A stretch of DNA of 64,000 nt from Nocardioides sp. T2.26MG-1 (GCF_950101795.1 NZ_CATNLZ010000002.1:1-64000); one strand, 5' to 3'; shown: positions 39,046 to 47,335, numbered from the stretch's first letter. The notes: a model not told the origin generated them from the sequence alone. Program-made: numbers and translations.

Positions 39046-39507
39046 ATGGAACCGGGTGATGAGCTGGCCGAGGCGTTCGTGACCGCGAGCCGGGCGCTGG
39101 TGGGGCTGGCCGTGCACTCGGTCGGCGCGGCGCCGACGGAGGTCACCGTGGCGCAGTTCCGGCTGCTGGTGCTCGTGGCGGGCGCGGGGGAGCGGACCGT
39201 CGGCGACATCGCCGAGCAGCTGGGCGTCAACCAGTCCAACGCCAGCCGGCACTGCGACCGCCTCGAGCGGCTCGGGCTGCTGGCGCGGCGCCGGTCACGC
39301 TCGGACGGCCGGGTGGTGCGGGTGCGGCTGACCGACGACGGCCTGCGGCTGGTCGACGAGGTCACCCGGCAGCGTCGTGCCGACGTACGCCGCGTCCTGG
39401 CCCGGATGTCACCCGAGGAGACCGCCGGGGCCCTCGCGGCGCTGCGGGCCTTCGGGCGCGCCGCCGGCGAGCTCGACGACCAGCAGTGGGTTGCTCATGC
39501 GTGGTGA
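39046..39507 (+). CDS. MarR-family transcriptional regulator
   Basis: The 153-residue protein has a winged helix core: TVAQFRLLVLVAGAGERTV, then DIAEQLGVNQSNASRHCDRL as recognition helix region and RRRSRSDGRVVRVRLTDDG as the wing. Flanking helices for dimerisation are present. No ribosome site precedes ATG 39046; the -10 TATGTT ends 6 bases upstream, so the mRNA is probably leaderless. The palindrome at 39019 is the likely operator. Being divergent from the molybdoenzyme operon it probably controls it in response to a small ligand. Confidence 0.85.
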   Translation: MEPGDELAEAFVTASRALVGLAVHSVGAAPTEVTVAQFRLLVLVAGAGERTVGDIAEQLGVNQSNASRHCDRLERLGLLARRRSRSDGRVVRVRLTDDGLRLVDEVTRQRRADVRRVLARMSPEETAGALAALRAFGRAAGELDDQQWVAHAW

Positions 39508-39512
39508 TTTCG

Positions 39513-39576
39513 GGTAGTCCCTGACGATCGGGCCCCGTTGGTACGCTCCCAAGGGGCCCGATCGTCAGGGACTACC
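39513..39576. repeat. Palindromic intergenic element, copy 1 (24-base perfect arms)
   Basis: Arms 39513-39536 and 39553-39576 pair without mismatch; each contains GTCCCTGACGATCGGGCCCC or its complement. The 16-base centre holds TACGCTCCCAA. It begins 5 bases after the MarR stop and ends 14 bases before the SulP stop on the other strand, so it could end both transcripts. Related copies occur at 43598 and 54561. Confidence 0.85.
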
Positions 39577-39590
39577 GCACACCGCCAGCC

Positions 39591-41279
39591 TCACGAGGGG
39601 TGAGCGGCATGCTCGTGCTGCGCCCGGGCGACGTGCTTGCGGGCGTGCGCGATGGCCTCGGGAGTGGTCGCGAACGCGTGCTCGTCGTGGGCGAGCCGGT
39701 CGTGGACGCCGAGCTCGCGCAGCACCCGCTCGTGGCGGGGCTGCAGGCCCGAGAGCAGCACGCTGATGCCGCGGCCCTCGAGCCGGGCGATCGTGTCGGC
39801 GAGCACCGAGGCGCCGGTGGCGTCGATCGTCGAGACCCGCGACATCCGCAGCACCACCACCCGCACGTCGCTGACCTGGGACAGCTCGAGCAGGAAGTCG
39901 TGGGCGGCCGCGAAGAACAGCGGCCCCTCCATCCGATAGGCCACGATGTGCTGGTCGAGCAGGCCGCGCTCCTCGTCGGCGTGCGTGGTGTCGTCGGTCC
40001 CGTCCTCGAGCGGCACCTCGTCCATCCGCGCGGCGAGCGCGGTCTGGCGCAGCGCGAAGAAGCCCGCGACCACCAGGCCGACGATCACCGCGGTGACCAG
40101 GTCGACCGCGACCGTGGCGACCGCGGTCACCACGAGGACGGCGGCGTCGCCGCGGGTGGCGCGCAGCAGCGCGCCGACGCTGGAGACCCGGACCATCTGC
40201 ACCGCGGTCGCGGTCAGCACGCCGGCCAGCGCGGCCAGCGGGATCTCGCCGACCCAGCGGGACGCGGCCAGCACGACCACGAGGAGTACGGCGGCGTGGC
40301 TGAGCGCGGCCATCCGCGAGGTCGCGCCGGAGCGGACGTTGACCGCCGTACGCGCGATCGCCGCAGTCGCGGGGATGCCGCCGAACAGTGGAGCCGCGAG
40401 GTTGGCCATGCCCTGGCCGACCAGCTCGCGGTCGGGGTGGTGCCGGCGCCCGACGCTCATGCCGTCGGCGACCGTGGCCGACAGCAGGCTCTCGAGCGCG
40501 GCGAGCGCGGCGACCGCGACCGCGGGCAGCACCAGCCCGCCGAGGTCGCCGATCGGGACGGTCGGCAGGTGCGGCAGCGGCAGGCCGGAGGGGATGTCGC
40601 CGATCGGGGCGGCACCCAGGCCGGCGGTGGAGTTGACCACGGTCGCCGCGACCACCGCGATCAGCGACCAGGGCAGCCCGGGCCGCACCCGGGCCATCAG
40701 CAGCACGCCCGCGGTGACGGCCGCCGCGATGCCGAGCGGCGCCCACGCCGGGTGGTCGGCCCACGCGGTGACCGCGTGGAAGGCCTGGGCGAGCACCTCC
40801 TCGCCCTCGGGGCGCACGCCGAGCGCGGAGGGCAGCTGCTGGAGCGCGATGATCGCGGCGATGCCGAGCGTGAAGCCCTCGACCACCGGCACCGGCACGT
40901 AGCGGATGAACCGCCCGGCGCCGACGTACCCCAGCACCAGCAGCACGACGCCCGCCATCAGACCCACCACGAGCACGCCGTCGGCGCCGTGGGTCGCGAC
41001 GATCGGCACGAGTACGACGGTCATCGCGCCGGTCGGGCCGCTGACCTGCACCCGGCTGCCGCCGAACACGGCCGCCACGGCGCCGGCGACGATCGCGGTG
41101 ACCAGGCCGGCCCCGGCGCCCAGGCCCGAGCTCGCGCCGAAGCCGAGCGCGAGCGGCAGCGCGACCAGGCCGACCATCAGGCCGGCGGTGAGGTCGGCGC
41201 CCAGCCGCAGCGGGCGCCAGTCGGAGGCGTGGGGGAGGAGCTCTCGGATGCGGCCGGTGGCTGGCGTGGTGGTGCTCAC
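39591..41279 (-). CDS. SulP-family anion transporter with STAS domain
   Basis: The 562-residue protein has the SulP membrane domain (PLRLGADLTAGLMVGLVALP, SRVQVSGPTGAMTVVLVPIV, YVPVPVVEGFTLGIA) with about a dozen membrane segments to residue ~430, and a C-terminal STAS domain at ~440-550 (VSTIDATGASVLADTIARLE). SulP proteins carry sulfate, bicarbonate or other anions by secondary transport. Its ATG at 41279 overlaps the stop of the ArsR gene in ATGA, so the pair is an operon. Sulfate versus bicarbonate cannot be told from sequence; the ArsR partner argues for regulated uptake. Confidence 0.88.
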   Translation of the reverse strand: MSTTTPATGRIRELLPHASDWRPLRLGADLTAGLMVGLVALPLALGFGASSGLGAGAGLVTAIVAGAVAAVFGGSRVQVSGPTGAMTVVLVPIVATHGADGVLVVGLMAGVVLLVLGYVGAGRFIRYVPVPVVEGFTLGIAAIIALQQLPSALGVRPEGEEVLAQAFHAVTAWADHPAWAPLGIAAAVTAGVLLMARVRPGLPWSLIAVVAATVVNSTAGLGAAPIGDIPSGLPLPHLPTVPIGDLGGLVLPAVAVAALAALESLLSATVADGMSVGRRHHPDRELVGQGMANLAAPLFGGIPATAAIARTAVNVRSGATSRMAALSHAAVLLVVVLAASRWVGEIPLAALAGVLTATAVQMVRVSSVGALLRATRGDAAVLVVTAVATVAVDLVTAVIVGLVVAGFFALRQTALAARMDEVPLEDGTDDTTHADEERGLLDQHIVAYRMEGPLFFAAAHDFLLELSQVSDVRVVVLRMSRVSTIDATGASVLADTIARLEGRGISVLLSGLQPRHERVLRELGVHDRLAHDEHAFATTPEAIAHARKHVARAQHEHAAHPS

Positions 41280-41608
41280 GAGGGCGTGCTGGCGAGCTCG
41301 GTGCCGAGCTCGCCCTGGACCGCGATCAGGCCGGAGAGGATGGTGCGGGCGGCCAGCAGCAGGTCGCGGACCTCGGGGATGCTCACCGAGTAGACGACCT
41401 CACTGCCGACGCGGTGCGAGGAGACCATCGACGTACGCCGCAGCACCGCGAGCTGCTGGGAGAGGTTGCTCGGCTCGATCTCGATCTGCTCGAGCAGCTC
41501 GTGCACGGCGTGGTCGCGCTCGGACAGCAGCTCGAGGATGCGGATCCGGGCCGGATGCCCCAATGTCTTGAAGAGCTCGGCCTTGGCCTGATACAGCGGT
41601 ACCCCCAT
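41276..41608 (-). CDS. ArsR-family regulator of the SulP transporter
   Basis: The 110-residue winged helix protein carries KTLGHPARIRILELLSERDH, LLEQIEIEPSNLSQQLAVLR (recognition helix) and the wing SSHRVGSEVVYSVS. The usual CxC metal site of classical ArsR is absent, so it likely senses something else or uses other ligands. ATG 41608 has GGGAGGGAGA upstream. The AT-rich segment at 41640-41680 between it and pckG may contain its operator. Confidence 0.85.
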   Translation of the reverse strand: MGVPLYQAKAELFKTLGHPARIRILELLSERDHAVHELLEQIEIEPSNLSQQLAVLRRTSMVSSHRVGSEVVYSVSIPEVRDLLLAARTILSGLIAVQGELGTELASTPS

Positions 41609-41655
41609 GGGTGTCGTCTCCCTCCCGGAGTCGTCTCACTTGAGAGTTACACAAC

Positions 41656-41683
41656 TTGCAAACTTCTTCAACTCGTGTACCTT
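41656..41683 (+). promoter_or_regulatory. Candidate promoter for pckG
   Basis: TTGCAA (41656-41661) and TACCTT (41678-41683) are 16 bases apart, giving a predicted start near 41690 and a ~19-base leader. It lies in an AT-rich island that also serves the divergent ArsR gene. Confidence 0.45.
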
Positions 41684-41708
41684 CCGGTGACAACGGGGAT
41701 GCGAGAGC

Positions 41709-43589
41709 ATGGCAATTCGTCGAGGACAACGTAAGGACCGGGTGGTAGACGTGGCCGTCGAGCTGGAGAGCGTGCTGGACGAGGCGGGGTTGAAGAACGC
41801 AGCTGTGCGCGAGTACGTGCGCCACTGGGCGGCGCTCACGGGCGCCTCGCGGGTCGAGGTGGTCGACGCCGCGGACGACGAGCGGCTGGTCTCCGAGGCG
41901 CTCGAGGCCGGCGAGCTGCTGCCGGTCGGGGAGGGCTGCTACTACTCGCGCAGCTACTACAAGGACACCGCGCGCTCCGAGGAGCGCACGATCGTCGCCA
42001 CCAGCAACCCCGAGGACAAGGGCACCTACAACAACTGGCGGCCGTCGTCGGAGATGAAGCCCCTGCTCGAGGGCCTGATGCGCGGTGCCTCGGCCGGCAA
42101 GACCATGTACGTCGTGCCCTACCTGATGGCGCCTCCGGGCTCGCCGATGGAGCGGTTCGCCGCCGGCGTGGAGCTCACCGACAGCCGCCTGGTCGCGCTG
42201 CACATGATCCGGATGGCGCGGGTCGGCGTACACCACATCAACGACCTCCACGACCCGGACAGCTTCGTGCGGGCCGTGCACGTCACCGGCGACCTGGAGA
42301 ACCTCGGCCAGGGCACCCCCGACGACCAGCGCTACTTCGTGACCGTGGCCGACGAGCGGACCATCCTGCACTTCGGCTCGTCGTACGGCGGCAACGCGCT
42401 GCTCGGCAAGATCGCCCACGGCCTGCGCCAGGCGGCGTACGACGGCTGGGCGTCCGGGGAGTTCCTCGCCGAGCAGTTCATGCTGCTCGGGATCGTCGAC
42501 AACGAGACCGGCCAGCGCTACCACGTCGCCGGCGGCTTCCCGAGCGCGTCGGGCAAGACCAACCTCGCGATGACGCTGGCGCCCGAGGGGCTCGGCGACC
42601 GCTATCGCGTGGAGTTCTACGGCGACGACATCACCTGGCTGTGGATCGACCCGGAGAGCGGCCGGGTGTACGGCATGAACCCGGAGAACGGCGTCTTCGG
42701 CGTCGCCAAGGACACCAACGAGACGACCAACCCCACGGCGCTGGAGTCGGTGCGGCCCGGCACCGGCGCGATCTTCACCAACGTCGCCTACAACGAGCTC
42801 ACCCACGAGGTCTGGTGGGAGGGCCGCACGCCCTCGCCGCCGTCCGATCTCGAGGGCTGGCTGGACTGGAAGGGCGAGCCGATCGCCGCGCGCGGCCCGG
42901 AGCGGGCGGGCGAGCCGTGGTCGCACCCCAACAGCCGCTTCACCACCACGCTCGCCAACGTGCCCAACGTCGCCTCCGACTTCGAGGAGCCGCGGGGCGT
43001 GAAGATCGACGCGATCATCTTCGGCGGCCGCACCCGCGACCGGGAGCCGCTGATCCGGGCGATCACCGACCTCGCCGAGGGCGTCTACGACGGGCTCACG
43101 CTCGGCGCGGAGGCGACGTTCGCCGCCGACGGCGTCGACGGGCAGCTGCGCTACGACCCGATGTCGATGCGGCCGTTCATGTCCTACCCCGAGGCGCGGT
43201 ACGCCGCGCACTGGCTCGACGTGATCAGCCGGGCAAGCGAGCAGCCGATCTTCGCGCACGTGAACTGGTTCCAGCGCGACGCCGAGGACGGCCACTTCCT
43301 GTGGCCCGGCTACCGCGAGAACCTCCGCGCGCTGCTGTGGCTGATGCACCTCAAGGAGGGCTCGGTCACCGGCGTGCAGACGCCGGTCGGCATCCTGCCC
43401 ACCGAGGAGGAGCTGCACCTCTCCGGCGTCTCCGTGCCGCCCGAGGACATCGAGCGGATCCTGTCGATCGACGTGGACCGGTGGCGCCAGGAGATGGGCT
43501 TCCGCGAGGAGCACCTCCAGCAGTTCGACGGCCTGCCCGAGGAGATCTGGGAGGCCCACCGGCGGGTCGCCCGCGACCTGGGGTGCTGA
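41709..43589 (+). CDS. pckG: Phosphoenolpyruvate carboxykinase (GTP)
   Basis: The 626-residue enzyme is GTP-type PEPCK, which interconverts oxaloacetate + GTP and PEP + GDP + CO2. Visible marks are FGSSYGGNALLGKI, the kinase loop GGFPSASGKTNLAM, FYGDDITWLWID, MNPENGVFGVAKDTN and TPVGILPTEEELHLSG. In most family members the loop reads FPSACGKT with a hyper-reactive Cys; here that position is Ser281 (TCG codon at 42549). The start is uncertain: no strong ribosome site precedes ATG 41709, and GTG 41752 in the same frame would remove 14 residues. It is monocistronic and followed by palindromic element copy 2. Confidence 0.93.
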   Translation: MAIRRGQRKDRVVDVAVELESVLDEAGLKNAAVREYVRHWAALTGASRVEVVDAADDERLVSEALEAGELLPVGEGCYYSRSYYKDTARSEERTIVATSNPEDKGTYNNWRPSSEMKPLLEGLMRGASAGKTMYVVPYLMAPPGSPMERFAAGVELTDSRLVALHMIRMARVGVHHINDLHDPDSFVRAVHVTGDLENLGQGTPDDQRYFVTVADERTILHFGSSYGGNALLGKIAHGLRQAAYDGWASGEFLAEQFMLLGIVDNETGQRYHVAGGFPSASGKTNLAMTLAPEGLGDRYRVEFYGDDITWLWIDPESGRVYGMNPENGVFGVAKDTNETTNPTALESVRPGTGAIFTNVAYNELTHEVWWEGRTPSPPSDLEGWLDWKGEPIAARGPERAGEPWSHPNSRFTTTLANVPNVASDFEEPRGVKIDAIIFGGRTRDREPLIRAITDLAEGVYDGLTLGAEATFAADGVDGQLRYDPMSMRPFMSYPEARYAAHWLDVISRASEQPIFAHVNWFQRDAEDGHFLWPGYRENLRALLWLMHLKEGSVTGVQTPVGILPTEEELHLSGVSVPPEDIERILSIDVDRWRQEMGFREEHLQQFDGLPEEIWEAHRRVARDLGC

Positions 43590-43597
43590 GCCGTCTG

Positions 43598-43663
43598 CGG
43601 TAGTCCCTGACGTTCGGGCCCTGTGGGATCGCTCCCATGGGGCCCGAACGTCAGGGACTACCG
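43598..43663. repeat. Palindromic intergenic element, copy 2 (24-base perfect arms)
   Basis: Arms 43598-43621 and 43640-43663 pair without mismatch. Compared with copy 1 the A-T pair after GACG is changed to T-A on both arms, preserving pairing. The centre adds an inner stem (GTGGGA with TCCCAT). It starts 8 bases after the pckG stop. Confidence 0.85.
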
Positions 43664-43678
43664 TTCTCAACTCCATGG

Positions 43679-43727
43679 TTGACAACGCGTGTGGGCCGGC
43701 CTACGGTCGTTGACAACCAATCGGTTG
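43679..43727 (+). promoter_or_regulatory. Promoter and inverted-repeat operator of ArsR-SRPBCC operon
   Basis: TTGACA (43679-43684), 17 bases, TACGGT (43702-43707) form a near-consensus promoter with start near 43714. CAACC-N4-GGTTG (43714-43727) lies at that start, and TTGACAAC occurs twice (43679 and 43710). This arrangement fits autorepression by the ArsR protein that follows. Confidence 0.65.
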
Positions 43728-43737
43728 AGGAGGCGTG

Positions 43738-44094
43738 GTGGCGGACGAGCTGTCGCGGGTGTTCCAGGCGCTGGCGGACCCGACCCGGCGCGACATCGTG
43801 GCCCGGCTCGCGGCGGACGGCGACGCGACGGTCGGCGACCTGGCTGCGCCGTACGACGTGAGCGTGCAGGCGGTCTCCAAGCACCTCAAGGTGCTCGAGG
43901 ACGCCGGGCTGGTCAGCCGGCGCCGGGACGCCCAGCGGCGCCCCGTCCACCTGGAGGCGGAGGTGCTCGACCTGATGACGAAGTGGATCGAGCGCTACCG
44001 CCGGCAGGCCGAGGAGCGCTACCGCCGGCTCGACGAGGTCCTCGCCTCCCTCGACGACGAGTCCCGTCCGCGGGAGCAAGGAGCCGCATCATGA
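43738..44094 (+). CDS. ArsR-family regulator paired with SRPBCC protein
   Basis: The 118-residue winged helix protein has the sequence typical of ArsR repressors that precede SRPBCC genes: FQALADPTRRDIVARLAADG, DVSVQAVSKHLKVLEDAGLV and RRRDAQRRPVHLE. No Cys metal site is present. I prefer GTG 43738 because GAGGAGG lies 4 bases upstream; GTG 43735 is too close to it. It shares the operon with the next two genes through ATGA and GTGA overlaps and probably represses its own promoter. Confidence 0.88.
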   Translation: MADELSRVFQALADPTRRDIVARLAADGDATVGDLAAPYDVSVQAVSKHLKVLEDAGLVSRRRDAQRRPVHLEAEVLDLMTKWIERYRRQAEERYRRLDEVLASLDDESRPREQGAAS

Positions 44095-44609
44095 GCGCCA
44101 CCACCAGCAACGCCACCGGCAACGAGACCACGATCGAGGCGGTGCCGGACCTGCCGGTCATCACGATCACCCGCGAGTTCGACGCACCGCCGGAGCGGGT
44201 GTTCCGCGCCCACGTCGACCGCGACCTGTTCGTGCAGTGGATCGGCCCCCGCGGGCTCGAGACCACGGTCACCGCCTGGGACGCCCGCACCGGCGGGGCC
44301 TACGCCTACCGCGCCGCGAGCGGCGACGGCGACTTCGAGACCGGCTTCTACGGCTCCTTCCACGAGGTCCGGCCGCCCGAGCGGCTCGTGCAGACCTTCA
44401 CCTGGGAGGGCGCCCCGGACGGCGTCAGCCTCGAGACGATGACGTTCGAGGCGCTCGACGGCGGCCGCTGCCGGATCGTCGCCACCTCGGTGGTCGAGTC
44501 GATCGAGATCCGCGACCAGATCCTCTCCAGCGGCATGGACGTCGGTGTCAACGAGGGCTACGCCAAGCTCGACGCGCTGCTCGCGGCGGGCCTCGACGGT
44601 ACGCCGTGA
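44091..44609 (+). CDS. SRPBCC (AHSA1-like) ligand-binding protein
   Basis: The 172-residue protein is of the activator-of-Hsp90-like SRPBCC group: ITREFDAPPERVFRAHVDRD, LFVQWIGPRGLETTV, GGAYAYR, ETGFYGSFHEVRPPERLV and NEGYAKLDALLA. These proteins have a deep hydrophobic pocket; those beside ArsR genes have no defined ligand. ATG 44091 overlaps the ArsR stop in ATGA, with GCAAGGAG upstream. Confidence 0.88.
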   Translation: MSATTSNATGNETTIEAVPDLPVITITREFDAPPERVFRAHVDRDLFVQWIGPRGLETTVTAWDARTGGAYAYRAASGDGDFETGFYGSFHEVRPPERLVQTFTWEGAPDGVSLETMTFEALDGGRCRIVATSVVESIEIRDQILSSGMDVGVNEGYAKLDALLAAGLDGTP

Positions 44610-45163
44610 GCGCGGCCGACGAGCACCGCGAGATCGCCGCGGGCTTCACGGCCCGCGTGCTCGGCGCCGCCGACTGGGAGGTGCCGGCGCCCGTCGCCGG
44701 CTGGACCGCCCGCGACGTCGTGGACCACCTGGTCACCTGGTCGCGCGCGTTCCTCGCCGGCCTCGGGGTGGCGCTGCCGGAGGTGCCGTCGGCCGACGAC
44801 GACCCCGTCGGGGCCTGGCTCGGCCACGCCGAAGGTGTGCAGGCGCTGCTGGAGAGCCCGGAGGGAGCGGAGGTGGTCGAGCACGCCCACATGGGCACCC
44901 GTCCGCTCGGCGACCTGCTCGCGATGATCTACGTCGGCGACGTCTTCCTGCACACCTGGGACCTGGCCCGCGCCACCGGCCAGGACGAGCACCTCGACCC
45001 CGACCGGTGTGCGGCCATGCTGGCCGGCATGGAGCAGATGGAGGACGTGCTCCGGAGCAGTGGCCACTACGGCCCGCGGGTCGACGTACCGCCCGACGCC
45101 GACGTACAGACCCGGCTGGTCGGCTTCATCGGCCGCGACCCGGCCTGGCGGCCGCCGGCCTGA
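44606..45163 (+). CDS. DinB/mycothiol maleylpyruvate isomerase-like protein (TIGR03086 type)
   Basis: The 185-residue protein is a DinB-like four-helix bundle: WEVPAPVAGWTARDVVDHLV gives the first metal-ligand His, and LGDLLAMIYVGDVFLHTWDL the His of the third helix. These proteins use mycothiol or unknown thiols. GTG 44606 overlaps the SRPBCC stop in GTGA. Third gene of the ArsR operon; a joint role in handling a small toxic compound is a guess from context. Confidence 0.8.
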   Translation: MSAADEHREIAAGFTARVLGAADWEVPAPVAGWTARDVVDHLVTWSRAFLAGLGVALPEVPSADDDPVGAWLGHAEGVQALLESPEGAEVVEHAHMGTRPLGDLLAMIYVGDVFLHTWDLARATGQDEHLDPDRCAAMLAGMEQMEDVLRSSGHYGPRVDVPPDADVQTRLVGFIGRDPAWRPPA

Positions 45164-45165
45164 CG

Positions 45166-45327
45166 CTAGGCGACCGGGTCCTCCGGCGGCCAGGCCGCCG
45201 GGAAGGCTCGGGCGCGCCAGCCGTCGGGACGCAGCTCGATGACCGCGGACCACGACGCGGTCGCGGTCAGGGGATCCGGTACGGCGTGGTCGGTGCGCCG
45301 CCACGACTCCGGCATGGGCCTGGTCAT
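45166..45327 (-). CDS. Small 53-residue protein of unknown function
   Basis: A 53-codon frame on the minus strand (MTRPMPESWRRTDHAV and on, ending EDPVA) fills the gap between two plus-strand genes, its stop two bases from the upstream gene's stop. By my count about 49 of 53 third codon positions are G or C, and the product is rich in Trp and Pro. The ribosome site is weak. It could be a real small gene or a chance frame in GC-rich DNA; I know no homologue. Confidence 0.4.
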   Translation of the reverse strand: MTRPMPESWRRTDHAVPDPLTATASWSAVIELRPDGWRARAFPAAWPPEDPVA

Positions 45328-45397
45328 ATGACGTTCATCGGTCCTGGGCCGGTCGACTTGAGCCTCCGGCGCCCCGGTCCAGACCGGGAGGGCTCGC

Positions 45398-45403
45398 TAG
45401 GGT
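45398..45403 (+). promoter_or_regulatory. -10 element giving a leaderless galE transcript
   Basis: TAGGGT ends 7 bases before ATG 45411, so the transcript should start at the ATG. The GTG inside the element (45402) is therefore unlikely to be the start. Confidence 0.5.
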
Positions 45404-45410
45404 GAGAGCC

Positions 45411-46415
45411 ATGAAGGTTCTCGTGACCGGCGGCGCCGGCTACATCGGCTCGACCACCGCCAAGGCCCTCGAGCAGGCCGGCCACACGCCGGTGATCCTG
45501 GACTCGCTGCTCACCGGACCGCTGGCGTTCGTGCGCGACCGGATCTTCTACGAGGGCGACATCGCCGACCGGGCGCTGGTGCGCCGGGTCTTCGAGGAGC
45601 ACCCCGACATCGACGCCACCATCCACATGGCCGCGCGCATCGTGGTGCCCGAGTCGGTCGAGAAGCCCTACGAGTACTACCGCGACAACGTCTCCAAGTC
45701 CCTCGAGCTGTTCGACGAGCTGAACAGCCTCGGCAAGGGCCGGGTGCTGTTCTCCTCCTCGGCCTCGATCTACGCGCTGAAGGACGAGTTCGAGGTCTCC
45801 GAGGGCGATCGGCTCGAGCCGGGCTCGCCGTACGCCCGCACCAAGCGGATGATGGAGGAGATCCTCCAGGACATGGCGGCCGCCACCGACCTGCGCGCGA
45901 TCATCCTGCGCTACTTCAACCCGATCGGCTCCGACCCTGACCTCGAGTCCGGCATCTACGCCAAGGAGCCCTCGCACGTCCTCGGCCAGCTCGTGATGGC
46001 GGCGCGCGGGCAGAAGGACTCCTTCACGATCACCGGCACCGAGCACCCCACCCGCGACGGCACGGGCATCCGCGACTACATCCACGTCTGGGACCTCGCC
46101 CGCGCGCACGTGCGCGCCGTCGAACGGTTCGATCAGGTCATCGAGGCGGCCGCCGCGCCGAGCGTGGTCATCAACGTCGGCACCGGCTCCGGGGTGACCG
46201 TGCGCGAGCTGGTCGCGGCGTTCGAGAACGTCTTCGGCTCCGAGGTACCCGTCACCGAGGCACCGCCACGGCCCGGCGACGCCGTCGGCGCGTTCGCCAA
46301 CGTCGACCGCTCCCGCGCGCTCCTCGACTGGCGCACCGAGCTGTCGCTGGAGGACGCGATCGCCTCCGCGCTGGCGTGGGGCGCGAAGCGCCAGGAGATC
46401 CTGGGCTACGAGTGA
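45411..46415 (+). CDS. galE: UDP-glucose 4-epimerase
   Basis: The 334-residue enzyme has the GalE NAD loop KVLVTGGAGYIGSTT, FSSSASIYA, the Tyr/Lys pair in SPYARTKRMMEEIL, LRYFNPIGSDPD and IRDYIHVWDLARAH. It interconverts UDP-glucose and UDP-galactose, feeding galactose into cell-wall glycans. ATG 45411 is chosen from the fold start and the -10 position. Its TGA overlaps the amidase ATG by one base, linking a sugar-nucleotide enzyme to a wall hydrolase. Confidence 0.93.
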   Translation: MKVLVTGGAGYIGSTTAKALEQAGHTPVILDSLLTGPLAFVRDRIFYEGDIADRALVRRVFEEHPDIDATIHMAARIVVPESVEKPYEYYRDNVSKSLELFDELNSLGKGRVLFSSSASIYALKDEFEVSEGDRLEPGSPYARTKRMMEEILQDMAAATDLRAIILRYFNPIGSDPDLESGIYAKEPSHVLGQLVMAARGQKDSFTITGTEHPTRDGTGIRDYIHVWDLARAHVRAVERFDQVIEAAAAPSVVINVGTGSGVTVRELVAAFENVFGSEVPVTEAPPRPGDAVGAFANVDRSRALLDWRTELSLEDAIASALAWGAKRQEILGYE

Positions 46416-47185
46416 TGCGCCTGGCCGGTCTGCTGACGGCGGTCCTCCTGCTCGGGGGGCTCGCCTCGCCGGCGTACGCCGAACGCGCCGAGCCGGCCAC
46501 GCCGTCCCGTGCGGCGGCGCCGCTGGAGGGCCGGGTCGTCGTGCTCGACCCCGGACACCAGCTCGGCAACCACAACTACCCGCGCCGGATCAACCGGCTC
46601 GTGCCCGCGGGCGGGTTCCGCAAGGCGTGCAACACGACCGGCACCGCCACCAACGGCGGCTACCCGGAGGCGACGTTCGCCTGGCGGGTGACCAAGCTGG
46701 TCCAGGCCCGGCTCGAGCGGCTCGGGGCGCGGGTCGAGCTGACCCGCAGCTCCAACCGGCAGGACCGCTGGGGCCCCTGCATCGACGAGCGCGGCCGGGC
46801 CGGCAACGCCGCCGCCGCGGACCTCAAGGTCAGCGTGCACGGCGACGGCTCGTACGCCGCCGGCGCCCGCGGCTTCCACGTGATCGCGCCGACCGACCGG
46901 CGCCCGTGGACCCACGACATCTACCGGCCGTCCCGGCGGCTCGCGCTGGACACCCGCGCCGAGCTGCGCGCCCGCGGCCTGCCGGTCGCCAACTACATCG
47001 CCGGCGGTGACGGCCTCGACTTCCGCGCCGACCTCGGCACGCTCAACCTCTCCGACGTGCCGACCGTGATGGTCGAGCTCGGCAACATGCGCAACCCCCG
47101 CGACGCCCACCGGATGACCAGCCCCGCCGGCCGCGCGACCTACGCCCGGGCACTCGCCGCCGCCGTACGCCGCTTCCTCGGCTGA
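46415..47185 (+). CDS. Secreted N-acetylmuramoyl-L-alanine amidase (Amidase_3)
   Basis: The 256-residue protein has a signal peptide (LAGLLTAVLLLGGLASPAYA, cut after AYA) and a zinc amidase domain: VVLDPGHQLG gives the first His ligand, the Glu in NGGYPEATFAWRV the second, LKVSVHGDGS the second His, and VMVELGNMRNPRDA the catalytic Glu. It would cleave the lactyl-peptide bond of peptidoglycan outside the membrane. No wall-binding repeat is seen. Translation is coupled to galE (TGATG). Confidence 0.9.
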   Translation: MRLAGLLTAVLLLGGLASPAYAERAEPATPSRAAAPLEGRVVVLDPGHQLGNHNYPRRINRLVPAGGFRKACNTTGTATNGGYPEATFAWRVTKLVQARLERLGARVELTRSSNRQDRWGPCIDERGRAGNAAAADLKVSVHGDGSYAAGARGFHVIAPTDRRPWTHDIYRPSRRLALDTRAELRARGLPVANYIAGGDGLDFRADLGTLNLSDVPTVMVELGNMRNPRDAHRMTSPAGRATYARALAAAVRRFLG

Positions 47186-47206
47186 GCCGAGCTGCGCGGA
47201 GGCCGT

Positions 47207-47282
47207 GGGGCGGGGCAGTTCGCCGCGCACCGGTGGCCGTACGCCGGGCGCGGCATCGGTCATGCCCGAACTGCCCCGCCCC
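47207..47282. repeat. Long inverted repeat after the amidase gene
   Basis: GGGGCGGGGCAGTTCG (47207-47222) pairs perfectly with CGAACTGCCCCGCCCC (47267-47282). Inside, GCCGCGC (47222-47228) pairs with GCGCGGC (47248-47254), giving a two-tier hairpin. It starts 21 bases after the amidase stop; probably a terminator, unrelated to the element at 39513. Confidence 0.7.
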
Positions 47283-47335
47283 GGGCCCTGTGGACAACGC
47301 CGGCCCCCGGGTCGAGCCCGGGGTAGGGCTGGGGG

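Noticed and set aside
41640..41680. Clear palindromic ArsR operator upstream of the SulP operon
   Set aside because: The AT-rich patch has only GAGTT...AACTC with a long spacer; not convincing as an operator.
41400..43685. 761-codon minus-strand frame opposite pckG
   Set aside because: Antisense shadow; it would also swallow the ArsR gene and the promoter region.
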